A stretch of 64,000 bases of DNA from positions 806,001 through 870,000 of the forward strand of contig NZ_JAKRKC020000002.1 of assembly GCF_022664455.2 (NCBI RefSeq), given 5' to 3'. The stretch is from Actinomadura luzonensis. GTDB lineage: Bacteria > Actinomycetota > Actinomycetes > Streptosporangiales > Streptosporangiaceae. Below, piece after piece: positions 53,121-60,581 of this stretch. Numbering within the stretch: position 1 is the first letter of the stretch; each line of letters begins with the position of its first letter. The translations under genes and the position numbers were made by a program. The notes beneath the pieces were generated by a model. It saw only the letters and a program-made list of their open reading frames with translations. It did no database searches and had not been told where the DNA came from.

Positions 53121-53900
53121 TCACGGCCCGCGGCGGGCGCGGGCCGTCCGGTACTCCGCCACGACCAGGTCGGTCAGCTCCTTCACGGACGTCTGCGCGG
53201 TCGGCTTGTCGAAGGTGATGCTGCCGTGCTGGAGGAGGTTGACCCGGTCGCACACCTCCAGAACCTGCGCGTAGTTGTGCGCGATGATCACGATGGACAC
53301 CTCGCCCCTGGCCTTGAGGTCGCGGACCAGGTCGAGGATCTGCACGCCCTCCTTCGCGCCCATCGCGGCCAGCGGCTCGTCCAGCAGCAGGATCTTCGAG
53401 CGGGAGTAGACCGAGCGGGCCACCGCGATGGCCTGGCGCTGGCCGCCCGACAGCTTGGCCACCTCCACGTCCACCGACGGGATGTTCACCCCCATGTCGT
53501 CCAGGTACGAGCGGGCCAGCGCGCGCATCCGCCGGTTGTTCAGCAGGCAGCCGAGCAGCACCGGCTCCCGGTTGAGGAACATGTTGTGGTAGACGCTCAG
53601 CTCGTTGATCAGCGCCAGGTCCTGGTAGACGGTGTCGATGCCGAGCGAGCGGGCGTGCTCGACGGACCTGAGCGTGACCTCCGCGCCGTCGAGCAGGATG
53701 CGGCCCCCGTCCGGCTGGTGGAAGCCGCAGATGATCTTCATGAGGGTGGACTTGCCGGCGCCGTTGTCGCCGATCAGGCCGAGCACCTCGCCCCGCGCCA
53801 GGCGGAGGCTGACGTCGCGGAGCGCGGTCACGGTGCCGAAGGTCTTGGAGATGTGCTCCACGCGCAGGACGTCGGGAGCGCCGGGGTCTGTCGAGGTCAC
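53121..53900 (-). CDS. Sugar ABC importer ATPase (CUT2, single domain)
   Basis: A 259-aa ATPase with one ABC domain: Walker A GDNGAGKST, signature LSGGQRQAIAVAR, Walker B KILLLDEPLAAMG. CUT2 systems (xylose, ribose, arabinose) usually have a double ATPase; the single-domain, FrcA-like variant is used here. The GTG at 53900 overlaps the permease stop (GTGA). Last gene of the minus-strand mutarotase/importer operon. Confidence 0.9.
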   Translation of the reverse strand: MTSTDPGAPDVLRVEHISKTFGTVTALRDVSLRLARGEVLGLIGDNGAGKSTLMKIICGFHQPDGGRILLDGAEVTLRSVEHARSLGIDTVYQDLALINELSVYHNMFLNREPVLLGCLLNNRRMRALARSYLDDMGVNIPSVDVEVAKLSGGQRQAIAVARSVYSRSKILLLDEPLAAMGAKEGVQILDLVRDLKARGEVSIVIIAHNYAQVLEVCDRVNLLQHGSITFDKPTAQTSVKELTDLVVAEYRTARARRGP

Positions 53901-54973
53901 CGCGTCTTGCCCGCCCTTCTCAGCCGGCTCAGGTACACGTTGGCGATCATGGCCAGCAGGATCGCGCCGCCCAGGATCACGAAGTACGGGTTGGCGGAGA
54001 TGCCGATGAGGTTGAAGCCGTTCTGCAGCTCGGCCAGCACCAGGGCGCCGAGCGCGCCGCCGACGATCGTGCCGGAGCCGCCGGCCAGCGCCGTGCCGCC
54101 GATGACCGCCGCCGAGACCGCGGTGAACATCAGCCCGGTGCCCCCGCCGAGGTTGGGGTCGATCGTGTGGACCCGGAACGCCTCCAGCAGCCCCGCGAAA
54201 GCGCCCAGAGTGCCCGCGATCATGAAATTTCCTATCTTGATGCGGCCGGCCCGCACGCCCGCCTCCTGCGCCCCCAGCAGGTTCCCGCCCACGGCGATCG
54301 TGTGCAGCCCCCACCGCGTCCGCGTGAACAACACGTGGAAGAACGCCACGATCACCAGCGCCCACGCCAGGTGCGCCCAGTCGGCCGCCCCCAGCCACCG
54401 CCCGATCGCGTTGTCCACCGGCCCGGGCACCTCCGCCGGGTACGCCCCCGACGTCGTCAGCACGATCCCCGTCACCAGGTAGAAACTGCCCAGCGTGGTG
54501 ACGAACGAGGGCACCTTCAGCACCACCGTGACGAACCCGTTCCCCAGCCCCACCAGCGTGCCGGTCAGCAGCGCGAGCAGGATGCCCGCGAGCGCCGGGA
54601 ACCCCCAGTAGTCGATCGCGTAGTGCATCATGAACGGCGCCAGCGCCGCCACCACCCCGACCGACAGGTCGATCTCGCCGCTGACCAGCAGCAGCACGAT
54701 GCCGCACGCGACGATGGCGCCCGGCGCGGCCGCCTGGCTGATGTTGACCATGTTGTCGCGGGTCAGGAACGCCTCCGACGCCGAGGCGAAGTACGCCCCG
54801 AGCGCCAGCGCCACGACCAGCACGCTCGCCTCGCGCCGCCGCAGGAACTCGTCCCTGATCCGGCGCAGCGGCCCGTTCCCGCCGCGCGCCGCCCCCTCCG
54901 GCGTCGCGGCCGGCCGCGCGGCCGGGTCCGCGTCCGCCGGCTGCTCCCGGAGGTCATCGCCGATGTCGGGCAC
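53897..54973 (-). CDS. Sugar ABC importer permease (CUT2)
   Basis: A 358-aa BPD_transp_2 permease: VLLLVSGEIDLSVGVVAALAPF, VTVVLKVPSFVTTLGSFYLVTGIVL, and the closing IVGGALGALVLAELQNGFNLIGISANPYFVILGGAILLAM are typical. About eight to ten helices. It has a 40-residue charged N-terminal tail, longer than most. Coupled to the ATPase by overlap; 79 bases after the binding protein stop. Confidence 0.9.
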   Translation of the reverse strand: MPDIGDDLREQPADADPAARPAATPEGAARGGNGPLRRIRDEFLRRREASVLVVALALGAYFASASEAFLTRDNMVNISQAAAPGAIVACGIVLLLVSGEIDLSVGVVAALAPFMMHYAIDYWGFPALAGILLALLTGTLVGLGNGFVTVVLKVPSFVTTLGSFYLVTGIVLTTSGAYPAEVPGPVDNAIGRWLGAADWAHLAWALVIVAFFHVLFTRTRWGLHTIAVGGNLLGAQEAGVRAGRIKIGNFMIAGTLGAFAGLLEAFRVHTIDPNLGGGTGLMFTAVSAAVIGGTALAGGSGTIVGGALGALVLAELQNGFNLIGISANPYFVILGGAILLAMIANVYLSRLRRAGKTR

Positions 54974-55052
54974 GTCCTTCCTCCTGTCTCTCGGGGCCGC
55001 GGCCCGCGCCCACCGCGACGGCGGCCGGGCGGGCGCGGGCCGCGCCCGCCGG

Positions 55053-56216
55053 CTACGTCGCGTGCGCGATGGGCCCGGACCGCTCGATCAGCTTCTGGGC
55101 GGTGTCGGAGCCCTCGAACCGGGTCTTGGTCGACTGGTACGGCCCCACGTTGTCCTTCGTCACGAAGAGCAGCCCGGTGTTGGTCTCCGGCGGAGACAGC
55201 AGCCCGCCGGAGAGCTTGTACAGGTACAGGTAGACGACCGGCAGGAAGCCCTGGAGGTAGGGCTGCTGGTCGATGGTGTAGTCGAGGTCGCCGTTCTTGA
55301 TGCCGGCCAGCGTCTCCGGCACCAGGTCGAAGCCGCCCGCGACCTTCAGCCCCTTCGAACGCATGCCGTACTTCTTGACCACCTGCCCGATGGCCTGCGT
55401 CGAGCCGGCGTCCACGGCGAGCATCCCGGCCAGGCCGGAGTGGCCCTGGGCGTACGCGTCGATGATCGACAGGCCCTTGGTGACGTCGGCGTTCGTGCCG
55501 ACCGAGGCGAACCTGATCGGCTTGCCGGAGTCCTTGAACGCCTGCGCCGCCCCGTCGATGCGCGGCTGGATGTTCAGCGCGCCGGGCGTGGCGATGAACC
55601 CCACGACGTCGCCGGAGTCCACCTGCTGCAGGGCCCGCTGGCCGAGGGCGTACCCGGACTCGTACAGCCCCTGCCCGATGTAGGCGAGCCGGGCCGAGCC
55701 GGGGTCGCCGCGGGCCCCGTCGGCGTTGTACGACACCACCGGGATGCCCGCGTCCAGCGCCTTGCTGACCGGCTCCTTGAAGGCCGACTTGTCCACGACC
55801 GCGATCGCCAGCCCGTCGGCCTTGCCGGAGACGGCGCTGTTGGTGGCGTTGACCATCTCGGCCACGATCGAGTCCTTGGACCCGGTCCACTGGAAGGTGA
55901 GGCCGAGCAGCGCGCACGCGTCCTGGGCGCCGTACTGGGTGGGGGTGAAGAACGGGTTGGTGGTGACGTGGCAGACGAAGACGAACTTCCACTTCGGCGT
56001 GGCGGGGAAGTCGCCGGCGCCGCCGCCCGCCGCCGCGCTGCCGGCCGAGGCGGCCGGTTTGTTCCCGCCCTGCTCGCCGCTGCACGCGCTGAGCAGCGCG
56101 GACGCGGCCGCCGAAGCGCTGACCAGGCCCGCCCCGGACAGGAGGCGGCGACGCGCGAGGCGGTTCAGGTGGAGTGTGTCGAGGGCCTCCTCGACCTTCG
56201 GATGGATGTCTTTCAT
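55053..56216 (-). CDS. Sugar ABC importer substrate-binding lipoprotein (TAT type)
   Basis: A 387-aa Peripla_BP_4-type binding protein. The N-terminus RLARRRLLSGAGLVSASAAASALLSAC combines an RR-rich TAT-like motif with a lipobox LSAC. The body has FVFVCHVTTNPFFTPTQYGAQDAC, NATNSAVSGKADGLAIAVVD, and MLAVDAGSTQAIGQVVKKYG, as in rhamnose/arabinose/galactose binding proteins. The exact sugar is not clear; arabinose is inferred from the neighbouring arabinofuranosidase. Second gene of the operon behind the mutarotase. Confidence 0.88.
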   Translation of the reverse strand: MKDIHPKVEEALDTLHLNRLARRRLLSGAGLVSASAAASALLSACSGEQGGNKPAASAGSAAAGGGAGDFPATPKWKFVFVCHVTTNPFFTPTQYGAQDACALLGLTFQWTGSKDSIVAEMVNATNSAVSGKADGLAIAVVDKSAFKEPVSKALDAGIPVVSYNADGARGDPGSARLAYIGQGLYESGYALGQRALQQVDSGDVVGFIATPGALNIQPRIDGAAQAFKDSGKPIRFASVGTNADVTKGLSIIDAYAQGHSGLAGMLAVDAGSTQAIGQVVKKYGMRSKGLKVAGGFDLVPETLAGIKNGDLDYTIDQQPYLQGFLPVVYLYLYKLSGGLLSPPETNTGLLFVTKDNVGPYQSTKTRFEGSDTAQKLIERSGPIAHAT

Positions 56217-56244
56217 GGTCCTCCCTCGTCGGGATCCGCGGGTG

Positions 56245-57447
56245 TCACCGGGTGGAGAAGGCGTAGATCGTGGTGGTCCGGTAGACGTCCCCCGGCCGCA
56301 GGACGGTCGAGGGGAAGTTGCCGTGGTTGGGGGAGTCCGGGTAATGCTGGGACTCCAGGGTGAAGCCGGAGCGCTTGGGGTAGAGCCGGCCGCCGGTGCC
56401 GCGCAGCGTGCCGTCGAGGAAGTTGCCCGAGTAGAACTGCACGCCCGGCTGGTCGGTGACGACCTCCAGCACGCGCCCGCTGGACGGCTCGACGACCTTG
56501 GCCGCCAGGGTGAGCCCGTGGCCGCCGCGGTCGAGGACGTAGTTGTGGTCGTACCCGCCGCCGAACGTGATCTGCTGGTTCTTGCTGCCGATGCGGGCGC
56601 CGATGGCGGTGGGACGGCGGAAGTCGAGCGGCGTCCCGGCCAGGCGGGCGATCTTCCCGGTCGGGATGAGCGTCTTGCCGACCGGCGTGTAGCGGGAGGC
56701 GTTGATCTGCATCCGGTGGCCGAGGATCGTGCCGTTGCCCTCGCCGCGCAGGTTGAAGTAGGCGTGGTTGGTGAGGTTGACGATCGTCGGCCGGGTGGTG
56801 GTGGCGCGGTAGTCCATGCGGATCTCGTTGCCCGGGGTCAGCGTGTAGACGACCCGGACGCGCAGCGTGCCGGGGTAGTGCTCCTCGCCGTTGCGGCTGG
56901 TGTAGGTGAGCGCCAGGCCCGCGCTGCCGCCGCGCTCGAAGGGGCTCGCCGCCCACACCCGCTTGTCGAAGCCCTTGACGCCGCCGTGCAGGTGGTTCGG
57001 CCCGTCGTTGGTGGCGAGCCGGTACGTGCGGCCGTCCAGGGTGAAGCGGCCCTTGGCGATGCGGTTGGCGTAGCGGCCGACGATCGCGCCGAAGTAGGGG
57101 CTCTTCTTGACGTAGTCGGACAGGTTGTCGAAGCCGAGGGTGACGTTGGCGTACCGGCCGGCGGCGTCGGGCACCTCGATCGACTGGATGATGCCGCCGT
57201 AGGTGAGGATGCGCACCCGCATGCCGCGGGCGTTGCGCAGCGTGTAGACGTCCACCTTCGTGCCGTCGGACAGGGTGCCGAAGTGTTTCCTGGTGACGCT
57301 CGGCCCGCCGCCCCCGGAAGCGGCTGTGGCGCCGGCGGCCGCCGGGGGCGCCGCGACCAGGCTCGCCGCGAGGGCGAGCACGGCCACGAGCGCGACCCTC
57401 ACGGCGAGGACGAGGCGGGCAGGGGTGCTGCGGGTGCTGCTGGACAT
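56245..57447 (-). CDS. galM: Secreted aldose 1-epimerase (mutarotase)
   Basis: A 400-aa mutarotase with a signal peptide (RLVLAVRVALVAVLALAASLVAAPPAAAG). Catalytic features: TNDGPNHLHGGVKGFDKRVW, NLTNHAYFNLRGEG (His) and QHYPDSPNHGNFPSTVLRPGD with the Glu region ESQHYPDSPNH. It interconverts alpha and beta anomers of sugars such as galactose, arabinose or xylose. ATG at 57447 has GGAGGGAG upstream. First gene of the operon; a GTTAGCGCTAAC operator lies 36 bases upstream of the ATG. Confidence 0.9.
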   Translation of the reverse strand: MSSSTRSTPARLVLAVRVALVAVLALAASLVAAPPAAAGATAASGGGGPSVTRKHFGTLSDGTKVDVYTLRNARGMRVRILTYGGIIQSIEVPDAAGRYANVTLGFDNLSDYVKKSPYFGAIVGRYANRIAKGRFTLDGRTYRLATNDGPNHLHGGVKGFDKRVWAASPFERGGSAGLALTYTSRNGEEHYPGTLRVRVVYTLTPGNEIRMDYRATTTRPTIVNLTNHAYFNLRGEGNGTILGHRMQINASRYTPVGKTLIPTGKIARLAGTPLDFRRPTAIGARIGSKNQQITFGGGYDHNYVLDRGGHGLTLAAKVVEPSSGRVLEVVTDQPGVQFYSGNFLDGTLRGTGGRLYPKRSGFTLESQHYPDSPNHGNFPSTVLRPGDVYRTTTIYAFSTR

Positions 57448-57483
57448 GGACGAACTCCCTCCGGGTGCGCCGGTCTGCGGATT

Positions 57484-57495
57484 GTTAGCGCTAAC
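57484..57495. promoter_or_regulatory. LacI-type operator upstream of the mutarotase/importer operon
   Basis: GTTAGCGCTAAC is a perfect 12-bp palindrome with the CG center typical of LacI-family sites. It lies 37-48 bases upstream of the mutarotase ATG. The same palindrome occurs again at 58033-58048 in front of the GH54 gene, so one LacI-type repressor probably controls both. No lacI gene is in the window. Confidence 0.85.
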
Positions 57496-57948
57496 CACCG
57501 AGCGCAGGGCGGAAGGACGCCGGGCTCGGGGAGCGGGGCTCGCGAAGGTCAGGAAGCGACGCGGGCGCGCGCGGCCCGGTCACCCGGCCCGCGCCGTCCC
57601 GCCGTTCCTGAGCGCCTGCCGGGGGCGCGCACCACGAGGATCCGTCGCACTCTCATGGGCGACCTCCCGTTGGCATCGTCGGGTCTGCGGATCGGGCGTC
57701 GGCGGGGACCGGACGACGCCGGCCGGGAACGGGGGAGCCCGCCGCGGCGGGCGGAACGGGCGCGGCCGCCGGGGCGGACGACGCCACGGGGCCGGGCCCC
57801 GCGTCACGCGAGACTCTCCTTCTCCTGGCCCCGATGGGGGAAACGCTAGGCGCAGGCACCTCCCGAGTCAATCGCCCCCGGGCGACCGGAACCGGCCCGC
57901 GGAACGGCGCCGAAAATGCGGAGAAATTCGCACGACGCATCGGACGCC
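57496..57948. other. Noncoding region between mutarotase and GH54 genes
   Basis: About 450 bases without a supported gene. Reading frames stay open on the minus strand but have no domain content or ribosome site, and end in Pro/Arg-rich sequence. The promoter for the GH54 gene starts at the right end. Confidence 0.5.
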
Positions 57949-57978
57949 TTGACGCGGCAGTTCCGCCGGACTCATAGT
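57949..57978 (+). promoter_or_regulatory. Promoter of the GH54 gene
   Basis: TTGACG (57949-57954) and CATAGT (57973-57978) are 18 bp apart, and a LacI-type operator follows at 58033-58048, about 55 bases downstream of the -10. Transcription would run toward the ATG at 58161 with a leader of about 175 bases. Predicted by eye. Confidence 0.55.
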
Positions 57979-58032
57979 GAAGCCCGTCAACCCAGCGGTC
58001 AGCATCCTCACGGAGGTTGAAAAGGCAAATAA

Positions 58033-58048
58033 ATGTTAGCGCTAACAT
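58033..58048. promoter_or_regulatory. LacI-type operator upstream of the GH54 gene
   Basis: ATGTTAGCGCTAACAT is a perfect 16-bp palindrome containing the same GTTAGCGCTAAC core as the site at 57484. It lies 113 bases before the GH54 ATG, in the predicted leader, where a bound repressor would block elongation. Confidence 0.88.
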
Positions 58049-58160
58049 AATAACTTCTCATTCCTTCCTGCCGCGAAGGCACAGGTGGGCCGCGAGATGA
58101 GCGGTCCGTCTTAATCAGCCGTGCCCGCCTTTCCGGCATCCCCCAGAAAGGAAAAGCGCC

Positions 58161-59726
58161 ATGCTCCCCCGATCCGTCCCACGGCCATTCAGAAAAGCGG
58201 CGCTCGCCGCGGGCGCGGCCGTCGCGCTCGCCGCCGGGCTGCTGGCCGGATTCACCGCGCCGTCGCAGGCCGCCGCCTCGCAGCCGTGCGACATCTACGC
58301 CGCGGGCGGCACCCCCTGCGTGGCCGCGCACAGCACCACCCGCGCCCTCTACGGCGCCTACAACGGCCCGCTGTACCAGGTGCGCCGCGCCTCCGACAAC
58401 ACCACCAGGGACATCGGGGTGCTCAGCGCGGGCGGCGTCGCCAACGCCGCCGCCCAGGACTCCTTCTGCGCCGGCACGACCTGCCTGATCACGATCATCT
58501 ACGACCAGTCCGGCCGCAACAACCGCCTGACCCAGGCGCCTCCCGGCGGCTTCGCCGGGCCCGCCCCCGGCGGCTACGACAACCTCGCCGACGCCACGCT
58601 CGCCCCCGCCACGCTGGGCGGCCAGAAGGTGTACGGCGTGTTCGTCGCCCCCGGCACCGGCTACCGCAACAACGCCACCAACGGCGTCGCCAAGGGCGAC
58701 CAGCCCGAGGGCATGTACGCGGTCTTCGACGGCACCCACTACAACGGCGGCTGCTGCTTCGACTACGGCAACGCCGAGACCAACAGCCGCGACAACGGCA
58801 ACGGCACCATGGAGGCCATCTACTTCGGCAACATCAAGGTCTGGGGCTACGGCACCGGCAACGGCCCCTGGGTGATGGCCGACCTGGAGAACGGCCTGTT
58901 CTCCGGCGTCAACGCCGGCTACAACGCCAACGACCCGAGCGTGAGCCACCGCTTCCTGACCGCCATCATCAAGGGCGAGCCGAACCACTGGGCCATCCGG
59001 GCCGGCAACGCCCAGTCGGGCGGCCTGTCCACCTACTACAACGGCCCCCGCCCCAACGTCGCCGGCTACAACCCGATGAAGAAGGAGGGCGCCATCATCC
59101 TCGGCATCGGCGGCGACAACAGCCACGGCTCGGCGGGCACCTTCTACGAGGGCGTGATGACCACCGGCTACCCGACCGACGCCACCGAGAACGCCGTGCA
59201 GGCCAACCTCGTCGCCGCGGGCTACGCCCCGTACAGCGGCGGGCCGTCCGGCACGCTCACCCCGGGCGCGTCGATCTCGCTGCGCGCCACCACGGCCTGC
59301 TGCACCACCCGCTACATCCGGCACCAGAACGACAACGTGATCACCTCGGTGATCACCTCCGCCAGCTCCGCCCTGGACAAGAGCGACGCCACCTGGGTCG
59401 TGCGCAGCGGCCTGGCCAGCAGCTCGTGCGTGTCGTTCGAGTCGAAGAACTACCCGGGCAGCTTCCTGCGGCACCGCAACTACCAGCTCTACCGCAACGC
59501 CGACGACGGCAGCGCGCTGTTCAGGTCCGACGCCACGTTCTGCCCGCAGACCGGCAGGAACGGCCAGGGCACCTCGCTCGCCTCGTACAACTACCCGACC
59601 CGCTTCATCCGCCACTACAGCAACACCGTCTACATCGCGAGCAACGGCGGCTCGAACGCCTTCGACAGCGCCACCTCGTGGAACGACGACGTGAGCTGGG
59701 TCGTCAGCCCGCCCTGGGCCCAGTGA
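58161..59726 (+). CDS. abfB: Secreted GH54 alpha-L-arabinofuranosidase with CBM42 (AbfB)
   Basis: A 521-aa exported enzyme: signal peptide cut after SQA (residues 35-37), catalytic GH54 domain (about 43-360) and an arabinose-binding CBM42/AbfB domain (about 372-521). The nucleophile Glu243 in MADLENGLFSG and the acid/base Asp319 in GIGGDNSHG are 76 residues apart, exactly as in the A. kawachii enzyme (E221, D297). The beta-trefoil repeats (SFLRHRNYQLYRN, RFIRHYSNTVYIA) are clear. It removes terminal alpha-L-arabinofuranose from arabinan, arabinoxylan or arabinogalactan. AGAAAGGAAAA lies upstream of the ATG. Regulated with the mutarotase operon through the shared LacI operator. Confidence 0.93.
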   Translation: MLPRSVPRPFRKAALAAGAAVALAAGLLAGFTAPSQAAASQPCDIYAAGGTPCVAAHSTTRALYGAYNGPLYQVRRASDNTTRDIGVLSAGGVANAAAQDSFCAGTTCLITIIYDQSGRNNRLTQAPPGGFAGPAPGGYDNLADATLAPATLGGQKVYGVFVAPGTGYRNNATNGVAKGDQPEGMYAVFDGTHYNGGCCFDYGNAETNSRDNGNGTMEAIYFGNIKVWGYGTGNGPWVMADLENGLFSGVNAGYNANDPSVSHRFLTAIIKGEPNHWAIRAGNAQSGGLSTYYNGPRPNVAGYNPMKKEGAIILGIGGDNSHGSAGTFYEGVMTTGYPTDATENAVQANLVAAGYAPYSGGPSGTLTPGASISLRATTACCTTRYIRHQNDNVITSVITSASSALDKSDATWVVRSGLASSSCVSFESKNYPGSFLRHRNYQLYRNADDGSALFRSDATFCPQTGRNGQGTSLASYNYPTRFIRHYSNTVYIASNGGSNAFDSATSWNDDVSWVVSPPWAQ

Positions 59727-59783
59727 CGGCTCGCACCGCGCCGAGCCTGGCCGGCCGGGGGACCGTCGCGGGCTGAGCCCGCG

Positions 59784-60419
59784 TCAGGGCGCCGGGTGGA
59801 CGGCCTTGGCCGCCGTCAGCACGAACGCGGTGATCTCGTCCACGTAGCGGGGGCTGCGCGCCGCCATCTCGGCGCGCAGCTCCTCCGGCGTGGCCAGGAC
59901 GTGGTTGAGTATGCCGCCGAGCAGCGTGTCCAGGATGAGCGTGGGGGAGGCGTGCTCGCCCAGCTCGCCCCGCGCGATGGCGCGCCGGATGATCGCCCGG
60001 GCCTCCAGCACGCGGCTGTGCCGCAGCCGGGCGGCCAGCTCCGCGAACAGCTCGGGATAGGCGTGCGCCTCGACGTGCAGCCGCAGCCCGGCCAGCCCGT
60101 ACGGGCCCAGGTGGTGGTCCATCGTGGAGCGGGCCAGCTCGCGCAGGTCCGCCTCCAGGCTGCCGGTGTCGATGGTGATGGCGGGCAGCACCAGCGCCTG
60201 CTCCAGGGCGTCGGTGATCAGCCGTTCGCGGGTGGGCCAGCGGCGGTAGACGGCGGCCTTGCCGATGCCGGCCCGCCGCACCACCGCGTCGACGGTGAAC
60301 TTGGCCCAGCCCAGCTCGGCGTAGAGCTGGACGGCCGCCCGCAGCGCCTTGCGGTCGACCTCCGCGTCGCGCGGGCGTCCGGGCCCGACGGCGGCCGCGG
60401 GTTTGGACACGAGGGACAC
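59784..60419 (-). CDS. TetR-family repressor (TetR_C_16 type)
   Basis: A 211-aa TetR: HTH AAVQLYAELGWAKFTVDAVVRRAGIGKAAVYRRWPTRERLI, then an all-helical ligand domain with TPEELRAEMAARSPRYVDEITAFVL near the end. It is divergent from the thiolase/crotonase fusion gene at 60582, and the intergenic sequence is AT-rich (GACTATATACGTCTATAAAT), a plausible operator. It may regulate that gene. Confidence 0.88.
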   Translation of the reverse strand: MSLVSKPAAAVGPGRPRDAEVDRKALRAAVQLYAELGWAKFTVDAVVRRAGIGKAAVYRRWPTRERLITDALEQALVLPAITIDTGSLEADLRELARSTMDHHLGPYGLAGLRLHVEAHAYPELFAELAARLRHSRVLEARAIIRRAIARGELGEHASPTLILDTLLGGILNHVLATPEELRAEMAARSPRYVDEITAFVLTAAKAVHPAP

Positions 60420-60522
60420 CTCCTCGGGGAGAAACCCTAGCGAGGCCGCGGGGCGGCCGCCGCCGCGTGCGCGGACGCCGTGCCGTTGCTTGCCCCGCCT
60501 GTCGCGGAAGACTAATGTCGCC

Positions 60523-60549
60523 TTGTTTGGGACTATATACGTCTATAAA
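60523..60549 (+). promoter_or_regulatory. Candidate promoter/operator of the fusion gene
   Basis: TTGTTT (60523) and TATAAA (60544) flank 15 bp that contain GACTATATACGTCTATA. It has two direct G[A/T]CTATA words, a possible TetR site. GGGAGGGCGAGG follows before the ATG at 60582. Confidence 0.4.
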
Positions 60550-60581
60550 TAAGGCCAGGCAGTGCGCTCGGGAGGGCGAGG

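Noticed and set aside
57653..58048. A 131-residue minus-strand frame upstream of the GH54 gene
   Set aside because: It overlaps the predicted promoter and LacI operator, and has no motif or plausible start signal.
58008..59615. A 535-residue minus-strand reading frame opposite the GH54 gene
   Set aside because: Antisense artefact of the GH54 coding sequence; no motif or ribosome site.
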